Source of the DNA: Anaerobacillus isosaccharinicus
Lineage (GTDB): Bacteria; Bacillota; Bacilli; Bacillales; Anaerobacillaceae
Assembly: GCF_001866075.3 (NCBI RefSeq)
Contig: NZ_CP063356.1
Span: forward strand, 744,001 to 808,000
Reading direction: 5' to 3'
Length of the DNA stretch: 64,000 bases
The translations under genes were made by a program, and so were the position numbers. Positions 17,948-26,263 of this stretch are shown one piece after another. The notes under the pieces are model-generated. The model searched no databases and was not told where the DNA came from. It worked only from the letters and a program-made list of their open reading frames with translations. How positions within the stretch are numbered: the first letter of the stretch is position 1; the number at the start of each line of letters is the position of its first letter.

Positions 17948-18655
17948 TTATGAAGGATTTATAAGTTTATTCGGCATAGTATTTTTTTCGGTATAGTCGG
18001 CATAAATCATGGATGGCTTTCCTCTTCTTATCAAAGCTTCTTTCGTCACCACTCTTACTCCATCGAATTTCTCGGAAGAGAAAAATTGAGCATAGGGCAC
18101 TAGCCTCGAACAGTCGTCAATATAAGCAATGAGGAATGTCTTTTTCTTCTGAACGTACGGTCCGTGAGAGAGATCCCCTTGCCACAGTGTATTTACTTTC
18201 GCATGGGCAAATCGTCTTCTTTCAGGAGATGTTGATACATTTTTTCCATTTAGCTTGTTTTTTCGTATTAAACGATTTATAGTACTATATGAAACTTGAT
18301 TTTTGTAGATCTCTCCCTGTTCAATCAGTTGTTCGTAGAAGACACTAATGGGCATGTGGAGAGATTTTTTTCGTAGTTCGAGAATATGATCTTGATCTTC
18401 TGGAGTTAATCTTCTTGAATTACCTTGGTCCGAACGTTTCTTTGGTTTTAGTGCATCAAAGCCGTATCTCCGATAATGAAGGAGCCATTCTTGAACCGTT
18501 TTAGCTGCGATTTTCCGCTCACCATAGTATGGGATAGAATGACTTTTTGCCTCTATTTCAACCCAATATCCCTTCGGTTCTACTTGCCCATTTAGCAGTG
18601 GGGCGATAATTCCATAACGAAATAAAGCGATTTGTTCACGTATTTTATCTTCCAT
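17948..18655 (-). pseudogene. DDE/rve transposase gene, 3'-truncated (right copy)
   Basis: Identical in protein sequence to the copy at 13872-14579 and truncated at the same point (after KPSMIYADY) by the RIT end. The start is at 18655, with the same AAAGGAGG site. It lacks the second half of the DDE core and cannot be an active transposase. Confidence 0.8.
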
Positions 18656-18788
18656 GGATTTCTTCCTCCTTTTAGTAGAAGGACGACCGGTCATCCATGC
18701 TTTTATTCTACTTTTTTCGCCATAAATAGAAAATGAAAACGTTATGTGGAATCTTCAATATATTTTTTAAACGCCAAATATGCTAAAA

Positions 18789-19313
18789 TTAAAGTGCCAT
18801 AAAGTGTTTCTTTAAATGACCCTGGCTCCTTCGCAAGAAGGAGGATTCGCCAAAATCTTGGATCATTTTTAAATATTTTATGGCTTCTTTTTTTTGATCA
18901 TCTGAGAAACTAAGGGCATAATCCAAATCAGAAAAATAAGTATGAACCCATTTAAGAATACTTACATAACGTTTGAAATGAAAATTTACTAATTGACGAC
19001 GATCGAACGCTTTCTTTTTTAGTAGACGTTGTTCAACTCCTTGAACAATAGTATGTAAAGTATGCTGGAAATGCGGGATGAGAAAGTCAGGAATGATTGA
19101 AAATGTAGTTTTACAGTGTTTGCACTTCAAACGACAAATAGGAATACTTATTGCCCCCTTTTCAGTAATTCCAAACCTCATATAAAACCCATGACGATAT
19201 AGTTTCCCCCGCCCCTTACACTCAGAACAAAACTCAATAATCGGGAATTCATTTTCTTTCCCTCTTAATTCATACTCTTGTAATCCGATTCCAAAATCAT
19301 GAATAATGACCAT
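18789..19313 (-). CDS. DUF6431 zinc-ribbon protein of a transposable element
   Basis: The complete version (174 residues) of the gene that is beheaded in the left arm. GGGGGAG lies 6-7 bases ahead of ATG 19313. A zinc ribbon (CSECKGRGKLYRHG...CKHCKTTF) fills the first third, followed by a helical part with FLIPHFQHTLHTIV. I recognise this as DUF6431, a family seen beside rve-type transposases; it probably binds DNA for transposition. Its partner transposase downstream is truncated. Confidence 0.7.
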   Translation of the reverse strand: MVIIHDFGIGLQEYELRGKENEFPIIEFCSECKGRGKLYRHGFYMRFGITEKGAISIPICRLKCKHCKTTFSIIPDFLIPHFQHTLHTIVQGVEQRLLKKKAFDRRQLVNFHFKRYVSILKWVHTYFSDLDYALSFSDDQKKEAIKYLKMIQDFGESSFLRRSQGHLKKHFMAL

Positions 19314-19423
19314 AAAAAACTCCCCCTTTTAATATGCAAAAAATTTAGCACATAATCTCGGGAGAGTATATAGTTTATTCTGGTGTAATTTGAAAAAAAT
19401 GCGATCAAACGAGAAGAAATAAA

Positions 19424-20737
19424 GTGACTGTCTACAGTATTAAAGGGAAGTACGATATTATCTTATCTAAAGAACTTTCTAGACTTGCTAGGAATGTGCC
19501 ATTGGCATATAAAATTCGAGATATGGTAGAACGTTATGACCTTGAATTAATTACTCTTGATGGCGCAATCAACACAATTGAAAAGAAAGGTAATATGTTT
19601 GGTTTATATGCTTGGATCTACGAGTTAGAGGCTCAAAATACCAGCGAACGTTTAAAGCTAATGTTTAAAACAAAAGCTCAAATAGGAGAGTTTAATGGTT
19701 CACACCCACCGTATGGGTATGAGGTTATTAAAAAAAAACTTGTAATTCGAAAAGACCAAACTCCAAATGTTGTTCGGAGAATTTTTGAAGAGTATATAAG
19801 TGGCAAAGGTTTCGACGCAATAGCGAGAGGGCTATATAACGATGATGTTACAACTCCATCACAACTAGCTGAAAAGACTAATGCAACTACAAAATGGCAC
19901 GGATCGTCAGTTAGAAAAATACTTGAAAACCCTCACTATATGGGGATCCTTAAACAATGTCGAGATCATAAGCCAACTGTAACTAGCAAGAAAAGGAAAC
20001 ACAACTCTATATCTGATCAAGTCGTAATAGAAAATAGTCACGAACCCATAGTTCCTATTGAAGACTTTCTAGTAGTACAAGAACTTATAAAAAGTAGAAA
20101 GAGAACAAGGCCACAAAGTGAAAAATACTTATTTACGAATACTGCTTTTTGTAGTGACTGTGGTAGGGGTATGCACTTTAAAAAGAACAGAAAAGGTTAT
20201 ATTTGTGGGAACTACAATAAGCATGGAATTAAAGCTTGTAGTAACCATTATATTTCCCAAACCTCCCTTACTGATATTGTTTTAACCGACCTCAATAGAA
20301 TTTCTAACAAAATAAACAAGAATAATTACTACCAAAGTCTGATTAAAGAAATAACATTAAATAAAGAACAGATGCGAGAAATTCTTGAAACTAACATCAA
20401 TGAGTTAGAAGCAAAAAAAAGAGACAAAACCAATTTGGTCATTGCCCTCTCGAACGGAATTATTTCAAACGATGACTATCAATTAGCTATCAACTCCTTG
20501 AATGAAGTAATTACAAATATAGTGAACGAAAACAGGAAACTAAATAAAGAACTCGAACATCAAGATATCGAAAAAGACTTAAAAGAATTTAAGAAGAATT
20601 TGTCTTCTTTTACAGACTTACAAGTAGTTACTCCTGAATTACTTCACACTTTAATTGATAGAATAGAAATAAAAGCAGACGGAACAACTAAGATCCACTA
20701 TCGTTTTAATGAACCTACTGATCCACCTGCTTATTAA
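19424..20737 (+). pseudogene. Large serine recombinase lacking its catalytic front
   Basis: The frame joins 5 codons from the palindrome arm to the body of a large serine recombinase at 19438. Present are the end of the resolvase domain (YDIILSKELSRLARN, LITLDGAINT), the recombinase domain (GSHPPYGYE, PNVVRRIFEEYISG), the zinc ribbon CSDCGRGMHF...CGNYNKHGIKAC and a coiled coil (about 290-390). Missing is roughly the first 50-60 residues with the nucleophilic serine, so it cannot cut DNA. The 437 codons left stay open, which suggests recent damage. It may once have integrated the neighbouring defence island, or have been brought in with the rearrangement. Confidence 0.8.
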
Positions 20738-21103
20738 TTTCGGTAAATCTATCTTAATTCTATCAACGCACAGCACTCCACATGTCAGGAGTGTATGTGG
20801 CAACACATGAGATGTTGGTGAGTTTTACGTATTAATTAGTATAAAATAAATTATCCCTCATTTAAACTGCCGGTTGATTGAGGCAGATATAATGGTGATT
20901 AAATTTTTCTTGCTAAACAAAAAAATTCATTACTTTACTAATTCATTCATTATCTCGACTTTCTTTTCAGCAATTCTAGCATTAAACAAATTATCAGATG
21001 AATGTTCGAATTATCCTCCTAATCGGCATACGAAAAAATGAAATTGCTAGAAACTCTCCTAAATCCACGAATTACCATTATTTGACTTCACTATCTCACT
21101 TTG
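20738..21103. other. Intergenic region between serine recombinase and CBASS operon
   Basis: These 366 AT-rich bases between two converging genes show no coding frame with a ribosome site and no clear terminator. GCACTCCACATGT at 20773-20785 also occurs at 11080-11092, outside the other end of the palindrome. Confidence 0.5.
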
Positions 21104-21940
21104 TTAATTGATAGTTGAAGCATCAAATCTATATTTAATAATTTGATTAAAGTTCTTACTTCTTATTTCTTCGACTACCATATCTATTTGAATTAACATC
21201 GAATTAAATAGAGTATGTACTCTTTCCTCTTCATTTTTAAGATTAGGGATAACAAATCTGATAAATCCTGTTTCCATAACTAAAATGTATTCATTGATAC
21301 TTGTTAAAGATATAATAGAGTTTATTGCTCCAGTGAAAATTTGTGATAGTGCTGCATTGTATATGTCATACCCGGTAGGAGCGAAATTAATAAATCCGCT
21401 GACTTTGAAACCCGATATTTTTTCTAATGCATTTTTATAAATTGTAATCTCTATACCGTCTGTTGATGTAACTCTAGATAAAGGATCAATAACTTTTTTA
21501 CCTTTTTGCTGAACTCCCACATAGTTATCACTTTGACCGATGATAGTCATCAAAAGAAACTCTATTTCCATTCTTGTATCCTTTAACATATTACTTAACA
21601 ATTTTCTATCATCGATTGATGGTGTTGGCATCGCTTCAGGATGAGTATGCCACTCCCCTAAATAAATCCTCTCTCCTTGGGAGTTATTCCAAGCGTCCTC
21701 TATTATTTTTTGGGCCTTTTTTACATTTCTAAAAAAGTAATATCTGCCTGACTTGTCTTCTCGTGAAGGCTCTGACACAGTATCTACTAATACTAAATCT
21801 TTATAAACTTTCCCTAAGAGTATCCCGCCTGATTCATGTTGATTCTTTTTAATTTGCTTATAGGATACAAAGGTTTTAACAACTTCTTTTGTAAACACAA
21901 CTTGGCTATAACCAAATTTATAAATCACTTTAATCAACAC
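21104..21940 (-). CDS. cap3: CBASS Cap3, JAB-domain deconjugase with long C-terminal extension
   Basis: A zinc isopeptidase that in type II CBASS removes the CD-NTase from proteins to which Cap2 has attached it. The JAMM site is complete: E36 in HESGGILLG and HTHPEAMPTPSIDD with H98, H100, S108 and D111. Typical Cap3 is about 150-180 residues; this one is 278, with roughly 120 extra C-terminal residues of unknown fold (FINFAPTGYDIYNAAL...). The start overlaps the end of cap2 by 11 bases. It is the last gene of the operon. Confidence 0.86.
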   Translation of the reverse strand: MLIKVIYKFGYSQVVFTKEVVKTFVSYKQIKKNQHESGGILLGKVYKDLVLVDTVSEPSREDKSGRYYFFRNVKKAQKIIEDAWNNSQGERIYLGEWHTHPEAMPTPSIDDRKLLSNMLKDTRMEIEFLLMTIIGQSDNYVGVQQKGKKVIDPLSRVTSTDGIEITIYKNALEKISGFKVSGFINFAPTGYDIYNAALSQIFTGAINSIISLTSINEYILVMETGFIRFVIPNLKNEEERVHTLFNSMLIQIDMVVEEIRSKNFNQIIKYRFDASTIN

Positions 21941-23702
21941 TTTCTTGGTAATATTCTAATTCAGTAATCCTGACCGAGAAATCGTCTGCTCCTAACCATC
22001 GTGGAGACAATATTCGCTTATTTTTCTTTTGTTCTGATAAATTGCCTAGCCAAGTTAATACCTTACTTTCTTTTCCTTCATTATTTAGTTGCTGTTGAAT
22101 AAACATTAAGACCTCAATAATAAACTTTTTAAGTTCTAATACCCCATAAGGCACATAAGAAGTGTTGCAACCCAGTTCCTTTTTTGAATACAAATTCCCG
22201 TTTTTTAAGACTTGATACTTATAAAAACCATCCCTAAAAAGTTTCTTAAGACTCGTAATGTTACCAGAAGCATTCCATACTGCATGACCACCTGCTAAAT
22301 ATGGTTCTACCCAAATATTTATTATCGGTTTGCTAATTATCTTCTTTTTTTGTAACTCATCTAACCTTACCTCTGTAGGTGTATTACTTATTGCTACTAT
22401 AATAAAGTCATATGAATTTAATGAATTTGGATAAGTTTGTAACAAGGATAAAACATTATCATTACAAACATGGATGTTGCTTGTTGGATAATGCCTTCTT
22501 AGCCTATTTTTTATTGCTTCTGTTTTCTTATTCCCTACTTGGTCAGCACCACATAGATGCCTATTAATGTTTTCAAAATTTAAATTGTCAGGGTCAATCA
22601 GTAGTAAATCCTCTATGCCAATATCCATTAAACCTTGTGCTATATGGCTTCCAACTGCTCCACAACCTATAATAGCAACTTTTTTACCAGTGTTTTCAGT
22701 TTTCCCATCGCCACCACGAGTTTTTAACCTAGTTGTCCTAACGTCTTTCACTGAGTACTTATTTAACTCCATATTGGGGAATTCTTTAATTAACTCTAGC
22801 CAACCATTTTGGCTATCCTTCCTGAACCCTTTTAGACCTGTTTGGATTTTTCTTTTCCCTTTATACTTAGATACAACTTTTTTATATGGTTTAACATGCT
22901 CCCATAGACCCCACGTATATTGATTTTGTAATTTCATTGAAAATAGTATTTTAGTAGGTCTCTGATGCTTTGATAGATAAGTGAAATAATCCTTACGATT
23001 ATTACTTTCTTTTAGTAAATTCGTTATATCTTTATTAAATTTAGGAAAAGGATAATTCATTGGTTCGTTTAAAGGGATATAAAATAGACTAATTATCTCT
23101 TCCTCATTAAATGTTCCACCTATATTTAGAAGCCATTTTATTGCTTCGCTTCTTTTATCAGCTATTATTCCCTTCTCAAGCCAATTCTGAAACTTAAATG
23201 GGATTAGACATACCTCTTTAGAAACTTCGGAAGGTTCTACAATAGATATGTAAAACCCTCTGCTTTCTTGTGCCCAATATGTTTCCATTTCGTCTACATA
23301 ATCATCATGGTTTTGTCCTGATTTACCTTTTAAGAGTAATTCTTTAGCCTTTTGAATTGTTGCATCTAATACCCCAGTTGGATTTTCAGGATTAGGACTT
23401 GCTAAAACATCGTCAAAGACACAAAGTGTCTTAAAAATATCTAAATGCGGCAAGGGATATAACTTTGTAAAACTATCTTCATCTAATTTAACTTTTGGAA
23501 ACGAATCAGGGAAATTAAAGGGTATGCAAATTAATAGGTTAAAATCCTCTTTCTCTATCGAAATTGTTATTTTTAGAGTTATAGGATATCTAATGGGATT
23601 TTCCGACTCAACTTTAATTGCTCCATAGTAACGTTCAAGATAAAAAACTGATTCATTTCTAATATTGTTATAAACTACTGATAAATTATGACGATCTTCC
23701 AT
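21930..23702 (-). CDS. cap2: CBASS Cap2, fused E2-E1 ubiquitin-transfer-like enzyme
   Basis: A 590-residue enzyme that conjugates the C-terminus of the CD-NTase to target proteins and thereby primes it. The N-terminal E2-like domain has its cysteine at C94 in KTLCVFDD, after PFNFPDSFPKV. The C-terminal E1 domain has the nucleotide loop KVAIIGCGAVGSH (341-353), LLLIDPDNLNFENINRH and a probable active cysteine C512 in GCNTSYVPYG. The order E2 then E1 is that of Cap2. It overlaps the CD-NTase gene by 17 bases and cap3 by 11, which marks a tight operon. Confidence 0.88.
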   Translation of the reverse strand: MEDRHNLSVVYNNIRNESVFYLERYYGAIKVESENPIRYPITLKITISIEKEDFNLLICIPFNFPDSFPKVKLDEDSFTKLYPLPHLDIFKTLCVFDDVLASPNPENPTGVLDATIQKAKELLLKGKSGQNHDDYVDEMETYWAQESRGFYISIVEPSEVSKEVCLIPFKFQNWLEKGIIADKRSEAIKWLLNIGGTFNEEEIISLFYIPLNEPMNYPFPKFNKDITNLLKESNNRKDYFTYLSKHQRPTKILFSMKLQNQYTWGLWEHVKPYKKVVSKYKGKRKIQTGLKGFRKDSQNGWLELIKEFPNMELNKYSVKDVRTTRLKTRGGDGKTENTGKKVAIIGCGAVGSHIAQGLMDIGIEDLLLIDPDNLNFENINRHLCGADQVGNKKTEAIKNRLRRHYPTSNIHVCNDNVLSLLQTYPNSLNSYDFIIVAISNTPTEVRLDELQKKKIISKPIINIWVEPYLAGGHAVWNASGNITSLKKLFRDGFYKYQVLKNGNLYSKKELGCNTSYVPYGVLELKKFIIEVLMFIQQQLNNEGKESKVLTWLGNLSEQKKNKRILSPRWLGADDFSVRITELEYYQESVD

Positions 23703-24666
23703 GATTACCTATTACTGCTGGAGTTGATGTTTGGAAAGCATATCCTTTGTTTACTCTTTCCTCTTCTGGTGGATTGGGTTTAGGAAACCTTTCTCCAAAT
23801 ATTTTTATCCAGATATCAGAAGCATCACTTTGTTTATCCTTCTCTAAAGCCTTTTGACCATTTGTAACAAGTGTAGACAACTTACTTAAGAAATTTGTTT
23901 TTGCCGTTTCTGACCAATCAGCCAATAGTTCCTCATCGGGGAAAACCGGTCTAGTTAGACTAAAAGAACTGTTTAGATTGTTATAAATCTCTTTTGCAAT
24001 CGCTACAAATGCAGCGTCATCGTCGTCTTCATAACCTTCAATAAAGTAATTCGCTGCTAAGATTGTAAACACCATTCCACTAGGGAATTTATCGTCCCCT
24101 TTTTTAAAATCCTTCCACGCTTTTAAATATCTAACTATACGCTTTAACTGATCGCCCTTTACGGTTACCTCATCATTAAACCAATTTGTTAATGCTTTGG
24201 GGTCGCTATCAATCCAGCCTTTTGTTTTATGAGCTAGTTTTGGATGGTCTGCATCATCGCCTTTAATATAAATTGGAAAGTCAATATGATAATCATTTTT
24301 GTAGATAATACGAATACAAGTATTTTTGTTAACAGGTGGCGTACTAGTATGTCCATCAACGGCTTTAAGAATCCAATTGTGTACCGTACTAGTTGCTGGC
24401 CATTCTTCTTCTTTCTTACTAGACAAGTGAACTAAATAAATGCCATCATCTATATCATACTCTCCTTCTATTGGTTCAATTGTAGTGTTCATCATATAAG
24501 AACCTTGACCCCAAAATTTAGGGTTTGAAACTTCTAATGTATTATCGAAATAACTTTGAATTTTTGTTCTTAGTGCATTTCGTGATTTTCGTAGTGATTT
24601 CTTTTTTTCAGACTTCAACTTAATTTTGTTATTAAATTCGATAAATAAATGATTACATTGTGCCAA
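23686..24666 (-). CDS. CBASS CD-NTase (DncV-like cyclic-oligonucleotide synthase)
   Basis: Senses phage infection and makes a cyclic di- or trinucleotide that activates CapV. The nucleotidyltransferase core shows GQGSYMMNTTI (the GS motif), EYDIDDG (the two metal-binding Asp) and HIDFPIY (third Asp). The set resembles clade A (DncV-like) enzymes, whose usual product is 3',3'-cGAMP; product identity is an inference. I favour the TTG start at 24666, giving (M)AQCNHLFIEFN, which fits the family's start and has GAGGTGAGG upstream; the frame is open to ATG 24684. The C-terminus ...VIGNHGRSS is the tail that Cap2 would attach to partners. Confidence 0.87.
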   Translation of the reverse strand: MAQCNHLFIEFNNKIKLKSEKKKSLRKSRNALRTKIQSYFDNTLEVSNPKFWGQGSYMMNTTIEPIEGEYDIDDGIYLVHLSSKKEEEWPATSTVHNWILKAVDGHTSTPPVNKNTCIRIIYKNDYHIDFPIYIKGDDADHPKLAHKTKGWIDSDPKALTNWFNDEVTVKGDQLKRIVRYLKAWKDFKKGDDKFPSGMVFTILAANYFIEGYEDDDDAAFVAIAKEIYNNLNSSFSLTRPVFPDEELLADWSETAKTNFLSKLSTLVTNGQKALEKDKQSDASDIWIKIFGERFPKPNPPEEERVNKGYAFQTSTPAVIGNHGRSS

Positions 24667-25696
24667 CAGCCTCACCTCTAACATTCATATTTAGGTTATT
24701 TGTCTCAAAGAATTGAACTAACTGTGGATTATTAATCCATTTATAACTTGCCTCATGCCCTTTTCTCTCCAATAGAATAATAGATTTACTAGAAGCATTA
24801 TCCAAACCAACTAATTTGCTCTCAAGGACAGTGAGTGGTTCACTCTCAATTCTTAGATAATTTCCATTCAACGATTTATTTAGATACTCTATATGATAGT
24901 GAGTCGAAATAGATTGTAAATCCATCATTAATGGAATTAGTTTGGTACTCCACAGTAATATAGACCTGTTGTAAACTTTAAGTGGTTTTTCGAACGCGAA
25001 ATTCTGATGTAGCGTTGATACTGATAGTAAACTGAATTTCTTGTAATCTTTACCATCTTTGTTAATAAAATAACGATATGCTTCTTGTATTCCATGTAAA
25101 GATGGATTATTTGAAAACAAACCTCCGTCAGCAAACTGATCGTCAGCATCCCTCATTGTTGCGATTTCTTGTATAGGAAAATAAGTTGGTGCAGCCGCTG
25201 TCGCTAAAGCAACGTCTACTAAAAAGTGATTATTATCCCTATCCAATTCATCACTGTGATCAGTTTTAATTATGCAGGGAGTACCCTTAGTAATGTTAGA
25301 TGTAGGTATGAGAACGTTTGTCTCACAATCTCTTATTCGTTTTTCACCAAAGACATCTTGAAGTGCATTTTTAAGCTCGCTTTCCCCATATTTGGAGGAA
25401 AATAATAATTGTTTAAAAAAACTTAAGGACTGATAAAGCTTGTTTTTATATGGAAAAATTAATGGTCCTTTCTCTTTATATAAATTAACAACTTCAGTTG
25501 CAGGTATTCCGGCTGATAACGCAAGTGCAATAATCCCTCCTGTCGAAGTACCACAAATCAAATCGAAATATTTATTTAATTTCCCGTATTTTCTTTCAAA
25601 ATCTGCTAATATTACTGCTGAATATAATCCCTTAATTCCTCCACCATCGATAGATAAAATCCTAAAAGTTCCTATCTCTTTCACACCTTCCCACAC
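24653..25696 (-). CDS. capV: CBASS effector CapV, patatin-like phospholipase
   Basis: A 347-residue patatin phospholipase that, when it binds the cyclic nucleotide, degrades membrane lipids and stops the infected cell. All catalytic parts are present: oxyanion loop DGGGIKG (17-23), nucleophile elbow GTSTGG with S51, and the dyad Asp D190 in FADGGLFSNNP. It is the first gene of the CBASS operon, which runs capV, CD-NTase, cap2, cap3, the same order as the Vibrio cholerae system. The start is GTG 25696; GTG 25684 is an alternative. The 3' end overlaps the CD-NTase start. Confidence 0.9.
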   Translation of the reverse strand: MWEGVKEIGTFRILSIDGGGIKGLYSAVILADFERKYGKLNKYFDLICGTSTGGIIALALSAGIPATEVVNLYKEKGPLIFPYKNKLYQSLSFFKQLLFSSKYGESELKNALQDVFGEKRIRDCETNVLIPTSNITKGTPCIIKTDHSDELDRDNNHFLVDVALATAAAPTYFPIQEIATMRDADDQFADGGLFSNNPSLHGIQEAYRYFINKDGKDYKKFSLLSVSTLHQNFAFEKPLKVYNRSILLWSTKLIPLMMDLQSISTHYHIEYLNKSLNGNYLRIESEPLTVLESKLVGLDNASSKSIILLERKGHEASYKWINNPQLVQFFETNNLNMNVRGEAVGTM

Positions 25697-25769
25697 TTTT
25701 CTTTTTCCCTGTATAACTTTAAGCTGGCAAGATTTATCGGGTATAAAACTTGTAATATTTTGTAATTTA

Positions 25770-25799
25770 ATTGTACCAAAATTTAGTAGTTTATTGCAA
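25770..25799 (-). promoter_or_regulatory. Probable sigma-A promoter of the CBASS operon
   Basis: On the minus strand TTGCAA (25799-25794) and TACAAT (25775-25770) are separated by 18 bases, about 75 bases upstream of capV. No other good pair is seen nearer. Confidence 0.55.
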
Positions 25800-26263
25800 T
25801 GAATGAAAACATATATTCCCTAATAATAATACTTACTATCCTTTTATTGTTCGATTTATTCCTCACTGAATAATTAAATTATCGTCATTCGAATAGAGTG
25901 CAATAAATAAAAGGTACCAATAACAAAGTACCTTTAAAATGATTTACAATTTTTTTTAGCACTTATATGAACTAGAACACCCTATCAAAAAAATCTTACT
26001 CACCATATTTATTAATGCCAATTGTAAAAAAAACTGGCTCTTAGCGTTTAAAACGTTCATTCTTATAAGCAAATTATTATTCTGTCGTTTAATTGATAAC
26101 TATAATATTATTAAAACGTATTTTGAGTTTATTGATAGCTACTTCCATCTATGTTGGTTCTTTGCTTTGCATACACTCGGCACCTCCCTATTTTCCAAAT
26201 AACGACAAATCATTTATGCTAAAGTAGGTATATTGATTTGTTTCTATACACCTTCTTCGTTGA
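25800..26263. other. Intergenic region between Wadjet and CBASS operons
   Basis: About 460 AT-rich bases between the jetC stop codon and the CBASS promoter. I see no coding frame with a ribosome site and no convincing terminator hairpin. Confidence 0.5.

Larger units (their letters stand above)
14547..17980 (+). mobile_element. RIT element: three tyrosine recombinases between palindromic ends
   Basis: Each end is a 65-bp imperfect palindrome (14547-14611 and 17916-17980) that starts ACTATGCCGA, ends TCGGCATAGT, and has an inner AATCCTTC/GAAGGATT pair. The two ends are inverted copies of each other. Between them are only three overlapping tyrosine-recombinase genes, all on the plus strand. 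This is the published layout of recombinase-in-trio (RIT) elements. The element sits at the exact centre of a larger palindrome: both flanks are the same 5' part of a DDE transposase gene, not its 5' and 3' halves. The flank just outside also contains TATGCCGACTATA, resembling the element's own end, which may be the target motif. Confidence 0.82.
17912..19437. repeat. Right arm of the large palindrome
   Basis: Uninterrupted 1526-base inverted copy of 11316-11423 plus 13252-14615, with 54 bases (19276-19329) that the left arm lost to the IS insertion. It ends abruptly after CTACAG at 19437, where a serine recombinase gene body begins. Since the left arm runs on into the matching ParB-like gene and this one does not, I take the right arm as the secondary copy. 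Confidence 0.9.

Noticed and set aside
19424-20737. An active integrase for the defence island.
   Set aside because: The first 50-60 residues, including the catalytic serine, are missing and the frame starts in the palindrome arm.
11080-20785. GCACTCCACATGT occurs at 11080-11092 and again at 20773-20785, on either side of the palindrome, like a direct-repeat attachment site.
   Set aside because: Only 13 bases match, the surroundings differ, and no integrase here has ends fitting it. The known borders of the palindrome are elsewhere. I leave it as a coincidence or a common short motif.
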